From positions 1 through 5,260 of the forward strand of contig JAEYVN010000069.1 of the NCBI GenBank assembly GCA_023431725.1: DNA of 5,260 bases, given 5' to 3'. The stretch comes from Pseudomonadota bacterium. GTDB taxonomy: Bacteria; Pseudomonadota; Alphaproteobacteria; Rhizobiales; Xanthobacteraceae. Below are positions 1-5,036 of this stretch, in pieces. The notes below the pieces were generated by a model, which was not told the DNA's origin, did no database searches, and saw only the letters and a program-made list of their open reading frames with translations. Position 1 is the first letter of the stretch. Every line of letters starts with the position of its first letter. The position numbers and the translations under genes are program-made.

Positions 1-5
1 CACAT
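1..5 (-). CDS. Candidate first codon of a minus-strand gene leaving the window
   Basis: On the minus strand an ATG lies at 5-3. It is preceded, after 8 bases, by the purine-rich AGTGGAG (20-14), a good Shine-Dalgarno match at good spacing. Only one codon and two further bases (TG) are visible, so no product can be named. The leuA terminator at 358-319 separates it from leuA, so it would need its own promoter within the 310 bases between. The call rests only on the ribosome-binding-site geometry and on the absence of another gene in this stretch. A chance SD-plus-ATG is possible. Confidence 0.3.
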
Positions 6-318
6 CAAGTCAACTCCACTTTTTCTTATGGATTGCTGCGATGCGGGATAGACGATTGGCGGCTGCTGAACAACCCTCAACCGAAAAGGTTCAAGGTTAA
101 GACGATCAAGAAATCTTTCAGCAACCAACGGACTTTGCGGCTCCTTTGCGGCAAAATTGGCGCGTTAACCGCGATGGTTCGAACGAACTGTCGCTGTGCG
201 CGAGATGGATATTCCTCAGCTCTCCGAGCAATGGCCGCCGCGACAACACTTGGTGAATTGCGCTGAGACAGCCTCCATACAAGGATCGGTCCGAATTCAT
301 TGTCCTCCCGCCGGTGGC
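6..318. other. Intergenic stretch with no convincing gene
   Basis: This stretch is visibly richer in A and T than the coding regions. The open frames crossing it on either strand (up to 77 codons) have no good ribosome binding site and no recognisable protein character, and they are full of Arg, Ser and Cys as out-of-frame GC-rich sequence usually is. I find no tRNA or other RNA gene. It holds the 9-base direct repeat at 133-152, an 8-base palindrome GTTCGAAC at about 178-185, and the candidate ribosome binding site at 20-14. The likely role is 5' leader and promoter of a minus-strand gene beginning at 5. I could not pick a sigma-70-type promoter with confidence. Confidence 0.5.
133..152. repeat. 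Short direct repeat, 11-base period
   Basis: CTTTGCGGC occurs at 133-141 and again at 144-152, separated by TC. The two copies are exact over 9 bases and start 11 bases apart, about one helical turn. This lies upstream of the candidate minus-strand start at 5. The spacing is what a dimeric regulator bound on one DNA face would use, but two copies of a 9-mer could also be a chance duplication. No regulator is known to me for this motif. Confidence 0.4.
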
Positions 319-358
319 CAAAAGAATAAGGGCGCCGAAACCAAGCCCGGCGCCCTTA
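319..358 (-). terminator. Intrinsic terminator downstream of leuA
   Basis: On the minus strand a perfect 11-base-pair stem (358-348 with 337-327, core GGGCGCCG/CGGCGCCC) with a 10-base loop (347-338) is followed at once by TTCTTTT (326-320). It starts 38 bases after the leuA stop codon. GC-rich stem plus U-tract is the textbook Rho-independent terminator and marks the end of the leuA transcription unit. The stem is symmetrical, but no useful U-tract follows it on the plus strand. Confidence 0.9.
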
Positions 359-373
359 GTCCTGAAACGTTGA

Positions 374-390
374 CCAGATCAGCGATCTGG
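374..390 (-). repeat. Perfect hairpin just after the leuA stop
   Basis: CCAGATC (374-380) and GATCTGG (384-390) form a perfect 7-base-pair inverted repeat with a 3-base loop. On the leuA mRNA it begins 5 bases after the stop codon and lies between the stop and the intrinsic terminator. It has no U-tract of its own. It could shield the 3' end of the message from exonucleases or be a protein-binding site; neither is shown by the sequence. Confidence 0.55.
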
Positions 391-395
391 CGAGC

Positions 396-1955
396 CTACT
401 GCGCCGAGTGCTGCGCGTGGGTGCGGATGCCGCGGGCCATCAGCTTGTTCAATGCACCCAGATAGGCCTTGGCCGAAGCCACCAGCGTATCGGGATCGGC
501 GCCGCGCGAGGTCACCGAATAATCGCCTTGCGCCAGCCGCACAGACACCTCGGCTTGCGCGTCGGTGCCTTCCGTCACGGCGTGGACCTGATACAGCTCC
601 AGCACGGCCTCATGCGGCACGATCGCCTTGATGGCGTTGAAGATCGCATCGACCGGGCCATTGCCGGTCGACTGGATCGTCTGGTGCCGGCCGTCGATGT
701 CGAGTTCCAATGTCGCCGATTGCGGACCACGCGTGCCGGCAATCACCGTCAGCGACGTCAGCTTGATGCGATCCTGTGCGGTGGCGATCTCCTCGTCCAC
801 CAGCGCCTCGATGTCCTCGTCGTAGATGTGCTTCTTGCGATCGGCCAGAGCCTTGAACCGCGTGAACGCATCTTCCAGCTGGTTCGAACCCAGCTTGTAG
901 CCCAGCTCTTCCAGCTTGTGCACGAAGGCGTGGCGGCCGGAATGCTTGCCCATCACCAGCGAGGTCTGCTTCACGCCGACAGACTCCGGCGTCATGATCT
1001 CGTAGGTCTGGGTATTCTTCAGCATGCCATCCTGGTGGATGCCGGATTCATGCGCGAACGCATTCCGGCCGACGATCGCCTTGTTGTATTGGACCGGGAA
1101 GGAGGTCGCTGCTGAAACGAGCTTCGAGGCCCGCGTCAGCATCGTTGCATCGATATTGGTCCAGTACGGCAGCACGTCGTTGCGCGTCTGGATCGCCATC
1201 ACGACCTCTTCCAGCGCCGCGTTGCCGGCACGCTCGCCGATGCCGTTGATGGTGCATTCGATCTGCCGTGCGCCGCCCATCACGCCGGCCAGCGAATTGG
1301 CCACCGCCATGCCCAGATCGTCATGGCAATGCACCGAGAACACCGCCTTGTCGGAATTCGGCACGCGCTCGCGCACCATCTGGAACAGCGCCATGTATTC
1401 TTCCGGCGTCGTGTAACCGACCGTGTCCGGAATATTGATCGTGGTGGCGCCGGCCTTGATCGCCGCCTCGACGCAGCGGACCAGGAAATCATGCTCGGTG
1501 CGGGTGCCGTCCTCGGCCGACCATTCCACGTCGTCGGTGTGATTGCGGGCGCGCGTCACCTGCGCGATCACCATCTCGTAGACTTCGTGCGGCTCCTTCT
1601 GGAGCTTGTATTTCATGTGCACAGGCGAGGTGGACAGGAAGGTGTGGATGCGCTTGCGCGCGGCCGGCTTGATCGCCTCGGCGCAGCGGTCGATATCCTT
1701 CGGCGCCGCACGGGACAGCCCGCAGACCACCGCGTTCTTGGTCAGCTTGGCGATCTCATGGACGGCAGCGAAATCGCCTTCCGAGGCGATCGGGAACCCG
1801 GCCTCGATGATATCGACGCCCATCTCATCGAGCAGAGCTGCGACTTCCAGCTTCTCGTCGTGGGTCATGGTGGCGCCGGGGCATTGTTCGCCGTCGCGCA
1901 GGGTGGTGTCGAAGATAACGACGCGGTCCTTGTCGGACTGATTGGCCGTGGTCAT
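396..1955 (-). CDS. leuA: 2-isopropylmalate synthase
   Basis: This 519-residue protein catalyses the first committed step of leucine synthesis: acetyl-CoA plus 2-oxoisovalerate gives 2-isopropylmalate, in the cytosol. The N-terminal TIM barrel (about residues 10-280) opens with DTTLRDGEQCPG (16-27; Arg20, Asp21). It carries the divalent-metal ligands of the family: Asp21, His209 and His211 in HCHDD, and Asn245 in GERAGN. HESGIHQDG (302-310) lies in the linker subdomains. The C-terminal leucine-sensing regulatory domain (about 398-505) is complete, with GNGPVDA (431-437) and a TDAQAEV segment (464-470), so feedback inhibition by leucine is expected. The length is normal for the bacterial LeuA type. 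The start at 1955 is supported by AAGGA (1970-1966) ten bases upstream and by the MTT...DRVVIFDTTLRDG start typical of relatives. A leucine-rich leader frame precedes it (2165-2061) and an intrinsic terminator follows, so it is probably monocistronic and attenuated. Confidence 0.97.
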   Translation of the reverse strand: MTTANQSDKDRVVIFDTTLRDGEQCPGATMTHDEKLEVAALLDEMGVDIIEAGFPIASEGDFAAVHEIAKLTKNAVVCGLSRAAPKDIDRCAEAIKPAARKRIHTFLSTSPVHMKYKLQKEPHEVYEMVIAQVTRARNHTDDVEWSAEDGTRTEHDFLVRCVEAAIKAGATTINIPDTVGYTTPEEYMALFQMVRERVPNSDKAVFSVHCHDDLGMAVANSLAGVMGGARQIECTINGIGERAGNAALEEVVMAIQTRNDVLPYWTNIDATMLTRASKLVSAATSFPVQYNKAIVGRNAFAHESGIHQDGMLKNTQTYEIMTPESVGVKQTSLVMGKHSGRHAFVHKLEELGYKLGSNQLEDAFTRFKALADRKKHIYDEDIEALVDEEIATAQDRIKLTSLTVIAGTRGPQSATLELDIDGRHQTIQSTGNGPVDAIFNAIKAIVPHEAVLELYQVHAVTEGTDAQAEVSVRLAQGDYSVTSRGADPDTLVASAKAYLGALNKLMARGIRTHAQHSAQ

Positions 1956-1979
1956 GAAATTTTAGTCCTTCGTCTTCAT

Positions 1980-2067
1980 GCGCCCTTTGCCGGGCGCTCA
2001 TTGGGGGTTTTGCTCGCCAAACCTCCCCTGAGTGCCCAGGCGCGCGCGCCCAGCCGGCCCTCAGGGG
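1980..2067 (-). promoter_or_regulatory. Putative leucine attenuator: competing hairpins before leuA
   Basis: On the minus-strand RNA several segments compete. (a) CCCCTGAG (2067-2060, overlapping the leader stop) is fully complementary to CTCAGGGG (2032-2025). (b) The GGGG-A-GGTTT segment (2028-2019) can instead pair with AAACCCCC (2010-2003) through an A bulge. (c) GCGCCC (1997-1992) pairs with GGGCGC (1985-1980) over a 6-base loop just before the leuA ribosome binding site. (d) The same GCGCCC can pair with an identical GGGCGC at 2051-2046. The overlap of pairing partners next to a run of leucine codons fits ribosome-position-dependent attenuation. No U-tract follows hairpin (c), so if control occurs it may act on translation or through Rho rather than an intrinsic terminator. 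The complementarities are seen; the mechanism is inferred. Confidence 0.5.
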
Positions 2068-2165
2068 CAGCTAAGAAGAAGCAGACCGCCAAGAACGAGG
2101 GCAGCACCGGGCCGGGCGTTCGCCGCCCCCCGTTCCGTCGCGCGCATGTCGAAGCGCTGTGACAT
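2061..2165 (-). CDS. Putative leucine-rich leader peptide of leuA
   Basis: This 34-codon open frame sits 105 bases upstream of leuA, on the same strand. It begins MSQRFDMRATERG and ends GGLLLLSCP. Six of the last fourteen residues are leucine, including four consecutive leucine codons CTG-CTT-CTT-CTT (2084-2073) that finish three codons before the TGA (2063-2061). The first ATG (2165) is preceded, after 10 bases, by GAGGG (2180-2176). An in-frame ATG at 2147 would give 28 residues but has no visible Shine-Dalgarno. The product is not expected to have a function of its own. As in the established enterobacterial leu leader, translation of the leucine codons would report charged leucyl-tRNA and set the fold of the following RNA (2067-1980). 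Placement, codon run and stop position support this; expression is not shown. It could be chance in a GC-rich leader. Confidence 0.6.
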   Translation of the reverse strand: MSQRFDMRATERGAANARPGAALVLGGLLLLSCP

Positions 2166-2345
2166 CTGCCAAAAACCCTCAAAATCCTGCCATTCAAGGT
2201 GGCCCAGCGCGGTAAATCCGGCGTTAACCCCGAGGCTTAGAGTTGCCTTCTAGCGGACCTTCGGTCCTTTCCGCAAGACCCGGCGGGTTCCGCGAACCTC
2301 ATTTGACGCCATGTGAGGCTCCGGCGCATCGCCCCTGATCTGCCC
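2166..2345 (-). other. Upstream part of the ppk2-leuA intergenic region
   Basis: These 180 bases lie between the ppk2 stop and the leuA leader frame and should contain the leuA promoter and perhaps the ppk2 3' end. Two short perfect hairpins are visible: GGTTC-CGC-GAACC (2286-2298) and GGACC-TTC-GGTCC (2255-2267). Neither is followed by a U-tract on the minus strand, so neither is a standard ppk2 terminator. A weak promoter-like pair (TTGCGG then CTAGAA, 17 bases apart, about 2277-2249) overlaps the second hairpin, but I do not trust it. A 20-codon basic frame (2312-2250) has no convincing ribosome binding site. Confidence 0.4.
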
Positions 2346-3248
2346 TCACTTGTCGCGCTTGCCGCCGTTCTTTCCCGATGCCAATAGCCCCCGCACCGCC
2401 TGCAACTCCGCGCGGGCGGCCTCGTTGACGTCCGGATAATGCAGACCCAGGCCCTCCATGCCCTCGACGATGGCCGAGGCGACGACCAGGCGCGTGAACC
2501 ATTTCTTGTCGGCCGGCACCGCGAACCAGGGCGCATGCGGCCGCGAGGTTTCGCGGATCATCTCCTCGTAGAACCGCATGTAGTCGGCCCAGTGCTCGCG
2601 CTCGGCGAGATCGCCCATATCGAACTTCCAGTTCTTGTCCGGATCGTCGATGCGCTCCACCAGGCGTTTCGCCTGCTCCTCCTTGGAGACATGCAGGAAG
2701 AACTTCATGATCAGCATGCCGTTGCGCGCCTGATATTTCTCGAACGCGCGGATATCCTCGAACCGTTCTTTCCAGAGATCCTTGCCGACCAGTTTCGGCG
2801 GCAGCTTCTGCCGCGCAAGGATGTTCGGATGCACCCGCGCCACCAGCACTTCCTCGTAATAGGAGCGATTGAAGATGCCGATGCGCCCACGCTCCGGCGT
2901 CGCGATGGTCGTGCGCCACATGAAGTCGTGATCGAGTTCGTGCGACGTCGGCGCCTTGAATGAATAGACCTGGCAGCCCTGCGGGTTGACGCCCGACATC
3001 ACATGCTCGATCGCGCTGTCCTTGCCGGCCGCATCCATAGCCTGGAAGATCGCCAGGACGGCCCATCGATCCTGCGCGTAAAGCATCTCCTGCAATTGCG
3101 TGAGGCGCTTGATGCTCTCCTGCAGCATCTCCCTGGCTTCGGTCTTGTTGATGTCGAGGCCGGCGGTGTCGCCCGGATCGATATCGGACAGTGAGAACGT
3201 TTCGGGGTTGTCGATACGGAACCGGTCGGCGAGCTTTCCAAGCTTCAT
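2346..3248 (-). CDS. ppk2: Polyphosphate kinase 2 family protein, class III type
   Basis: This 300-residue cytosolic phosphotransferase of the PPK2 family uses inorganic polyphosphate to phosphorylate nucleotides. Seen in the sequence: a helical N-terminal section (about 1-60); a P-loop (Walker A) FQAMDAAGKDS at 68-78 with Lys76 and Asp77; SFKAPTSHELDHDFMWR (96-112); the Walker B-like GIFNRSYYEEVLVARVH (124-140); a lid segment rich in basic residues (about 188-223, including DPDKNWKF); and APWFAVPADKKW (239-250). The FNRS-x-YE-x-VL-x-RVH form and the SFKAP segment resemble class III enzymes, which in characterised members act on both AMP and ADP. Exact substrate use here is inferred. The length is typical for a single-domain PPK2. 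Start 3248 gives the usual MKLGKLADRFRI-type beginning with GGGGCGAAG as a modest ribosome binding site. It follows the NUDIX gene by 45 bases and may share its transcript. The C-terminus ends in a lysine/arginine-rich tail (GKNGGKRDK). Confidence 0.92.
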   Translation of the reverse strand: MKLGKLADRFRIDNPETFSLSDIDPGDTAGLDINKTEAREMLQESIKRLTQLQEMLYAQDRWAVLAIFQAMDAAGKDSAIEHVMSGVNPQGCQVYSFKAPTSHELDHDFMWRTTIATPERGRIGIFNRSYYEEVLVARVHPNILARQKLPPKLVGKDLWKERFEDIRAFEKYQARNGMLIMKFFLHVSKEEQAKRLVERIDDPDKNWKFDMGDLAEREHWADYMRFYEEMIRETSRPHAPWFAVPADKKWFTRLVVASAIVEGMEGLGLHYPDVNEAARAELQAVRGLLASGKNGGKRDK

Positions 3249-3293
3249 GTCTTCGCCCCATGCTCACGGACGCCGCGGCGCCGCCTCGTCATT

Positions 3294-4016
3294 TCAGGAA
3301 TAAATCGCACGGAAAAATGTCTGGACGAAAGCGGGCATTTCATCGCTGAGATCGGCAAGACCTCGCACGATAACAGCGCCGGCAAGCTCCGGTTCGGCCT
3401 CACTGGCGATATGATCCATGATCCGCGTGCGAAGCCGATCGGCCGGCTCGCGCGCCCGCATCGGCTTGAGCAACGCGATCAGGGATTGCCCCGGCACGCA
3501 ATGCCAGCCGGCATCGATATCGAAATGCGATGGCGCAAGGCCGGTTTCCTCTTCTACCTCGCGCCGCACGCTGGCTTCGAGATCGACCCGCGTTCCGGCA
3601 ATGTCGTGCGGGTCCGGCGTACCGCCGGGAAAATAGATCTTGCCGCCGTTCATGGTGTGCCCGCCCATCACGCCGAGCACGTAGCCTCCGTCCGAGCCTT
3701 GCAGCACGCCGAGCGCGAAGCAATTGGCGACCGACGGATCGGGAAAGCCAAAATCGCGCAGCGCCATGAAGTTGGCAAAGTCCGTTTCGAAATATCGACC
3801 GCGCAGCGTCGTGCCGTCGATCGCGCGCTCGTGCATCAGCAGCACGCGCCCATTCCACAAAGCCGGCTTTTTCTGCTGCGCCGCCTGGAAATGCGCCGCG
3901 ATCTCCGCCCGGCGATCGTGCGCGAAAGACCAGTCGTAGCTGCCCAAGGACAGATCGAGCGTCTCGATGCGGATCACGTCCTGCGATGACCCCACATCAG
4001 GCCTCGATCGTTCCAT
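3294..4016 (-). CDS. NUDIX hydrolase family protein, substrate unknown
   Basis: This protein of about 240 residues should be a metal-dependent hydrolase of a nucleoside diphosphate linked to some other group; the substrate is not readable from the sequence. The NUDIX signature is visible as REVEEETGL in the C-terminal half (residues 152-160 counting from the ATG at 4016), following YFPGGTPDP and a spacer. The glycines sit further from the REV block than in the classical GX5EX7REUXEEXGU box, and the first conserved glutamate position holds valine, so the box is a variant. About 100 residues precede the fold, including KKPALWNGRVLLMHE and a FETDFANFMALRDFGFPDPSV stretch, recalled from alphaproteobacterial relatives. 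Start choice is uncertain: TTG 4025, ATG 4016, or GTG 3995. ATG 4016 overlaps phzF by 20 bases but lacks a clear Shine-Dalgarno, whereas GTG 3995 lies just after the phzF stop with GAGG six bases upstream. Translational coupling to phzF is likely. Confidence 0.88.
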   Translation of the reverse strand: MERSRPDVGSSQDVIRIETLDLSLGSYDWSFAHDRRAEIAAHFQAAQQKKPALWNGRVLLMHERAIDGTTLRGRYFETDFANFMALRDFGFPDPSVANCFALGVLQGSDGGYVLGVMGGHTMNGGKIYFPGGTPDPHDIAGTRVDLEASVRREVEEETGLAPSHFDIDAGWHCVPGQSLIALLKPMRAREPADRLRTRIMDHIASEAEPELAGAVIVRGLADLSDEMPAFVQTFFRAIYS

Positions 4017-4893
4017 CACTGACAATGATTGCGGATCCGCCGATCGTGGCGCGCGTCAGCACGCTGTCTTCGATCGTCATGGCGAGTTCGATCTGGCTCG
4101 GCCGCCCCATCTCATAGCCCTGCTCGATCACAAAGCGATGCGTGCCGTCGTCCGGCCGCGTCGTTTCGGCGACAAGTCCGGCAAATGCCGCCGCGGCCGC
4201 GCCGGTTGCCGGATCTTCCTGTATCCCGAGTTTCGGCGCAAACATGCGGGCATGGAAATGGTGGCCATTGTCGCTGGTCTCGCCGCAATAGAGAAAGGCG
4301 ACGCTGCGGCCATGCTTGCCGAATGCCGCATCGAAGCGCGCCGCATCCGGCGCAGCGCGCCCGATCGTTTCGAGATCGCGCACCGGCACGAAATTCACCG
4401 GCACGCCGGCCGACCATGCCGATGGCTCGCCGAAGCCGATATCGCCCGGGCTCAAACCCAACGCGAGCATCGCTGCGTCTGCGACCGGCGCACCGTCGAG
4501 CTTTTCCGGCAAGCGCGGCAACACGAAGCTGGCATGGCCATGCTCGCGGCCCTTCGGTTCCACGGTGCAGCGAACAAGGCCGACCGTTTCCTCGAGCACG
4601 ATGTCGTGTGCACCGAGATTGTATCCGCTCATGCAACCAAGCAGTACGGCAGTCCCGACGGTGGGATGCCCGGCGAAGGGGAGTTCGGTCGTCGGTGTGA
4701 AGATGCGCAGCATGGCGCGATGCTCCGCAGCAGCCGGCTGCATCACGAACACTGTTTCTGCGAGATTGAACTCGCGCGCGATTGCCTGCATGTCCGACTT
4801 TTCCAGTCCGTCGGATTCCAGCACCACCGCCAGCGGATTGCCGGTGAAGCGCTTCTCGGTGAACACATCGAGGGTGACGAAACGACGACGCAT
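3997..4893 (-). CDS. PhzF family isomerase-like protein
   Basis: This 298-residue member of the PhzF/diaminopimelate-epimerase fold has two similar alpha/beta halves with the active site between them. Seen: VFTEKRFTGNPLAVV near the N-terminus (10-24); FNLAETVFV (42-50) with Glu46 at the position of the catalytic glutamate of phenazine-pathway PhzF; RIFTPTTELPFAGHPTVGTA (63-82); and EDPATGAAAAAF (226-237). In phenazine producers PhzF isomerises dihydro-3-hydroxyanthranilate, but no phenazine genes are visible here and most family members have unknown substrates, so the gene symbol is withheld. The start at 4893 is chosen because it gives the family-typical MRRRFVTLDVFT beginning, with GTGGGAAC as a ribosome binding site. 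The frame stays open upstream to 5007, but that extension is translated from the palindromic intergenic element and ignores this site. It overlaps or abuts the NUDIX gene downstream. Confidence 0.93.
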   Translation of the reverse strand: MRRRFVTLDVFTEKRFTGNPLAVVLESDGLEKSDMQAIAREFNLAETVFVMQPAAAEHRAMLRIFTPTTELPFAGHPTVGTAVLLGCMSGYNLGAHDIVLEETVGLVRCTVEPKGREHGHASFVLPRLPEKLDGAPVADAAMLALGLSPGDIGFGEPSAWSAGVPVNFVPVRDLETIGRAAPDAARFDAAFGKHGRSVAFLYCGETSDNGHHFHARMFAPKLGIQEDPATGAAAAAFAGLVAETTRPDDGTHRFVIEQGYEMGRPSQIELAMTIEDSVLTRATIGGSAIIVSDGTIEA

Positions 4894-4920
4894 GCTGTTC
4901 CCACAGTGCTTGCGGACTCC

Positions 4921-5027
4921 CTCCCCCTGAAAGGGGAAAGGTCGGGGTGCGGGTCTCATACAAGACAGCCCCCCACCCGACCACCCTTGCTTCACAAGCG
5001 TGGCCAACCTCCCCTTTCAGGGGAGGT
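4921..5027. repeat. Palindromic REP/MITE-like intergenic element
   Basis: The gap between the pyridoxal kinase and phzF is nearly all inverted repeat. The 13-base near-palindrome CCCCTGAAAGGGG (4924-4936) recurs in inverted orientation as CCCCTTTCAGGGG (5011-5023). The right copy extends to a 9-base-pair stem with a 3-base loop (5007-5027). Between them GGTCGGG (4940-4946) pairs with CCCGACC (4976-4982), continuing through GTG/CAC and GTCT/AGAC (4953-4956 with 4963-4966) to give a long imperfect hairpin. GCTT-CAC-AAGC and CCAC/GTGG add a further small stem at about 4981-5004. This design, two terminal hairpins in opposite orientation around a central one, resembles the GC-rich dispersed intergenic elements of rhizobial genomes (RIME-like, REP/BIME-like). 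Copy number cannot be judged from one window. It may also stop or slow transcripts leaving the pyridoxal kinase, although no U-tract follows the stems on the minus strand. Confidence 0.65.
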
Positions 5028-5036
5028 AAAAAAGCG

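Noticed and set aside
170..200. GGTTCGAAC resembling a tRNA T-loop
   Set aside because: The flanking bases cannot form the 5-base-pair T-stem on either strand, and no acceptor, D or anticodon arms fit.
33..266. Plus-strand open frame of 77 codons in the left intergenic region
   Set aside because: It has no good ribosome binding site and an Arg/Cys/Ser-rich composition with no family resemblance. Opposite-strand frames of similar length also exist here.
408..1115. Long plus-strand frames opposite leuA, phzF and the NUDIX gene
   Set aside because: These are antisense shadows of strongly supported genes, common at this GC content, and have His/Arg-rich sequences without motifs.
1976..2197. 73-codon minus-strand frame overlapping the leuA leader
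   Set aside because: It is a different frame from the leucine-rich leader, with no sensible Shine-Dalgarno or domain. It runs through the hairpin region and ends near the leuA ribosome binding site.
2250..2312. 20-codon basic frame between ppk2 and the leuA leader
   Set aside because: It lacks a ribosome binding site and overlaps two short hairpins. Nothing supports translation.
2299..3267. 322-codon minus-strand frame overlapping ppk2
   Set aside because: It is out of frame with the clear PPK2 reading frame and has the Arg/Gly/Ala-rich composition of a shadow frame. Its length reflects high GC, not coding.
4894..5007. N-terminal extension of phzF to an earlier start
   Set aside because: The extra 38 codons are translated from the palindromic element and do not resemble PhzF N-termini. 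The start at 4893 has a ribosome binding site and the expected family beginning.
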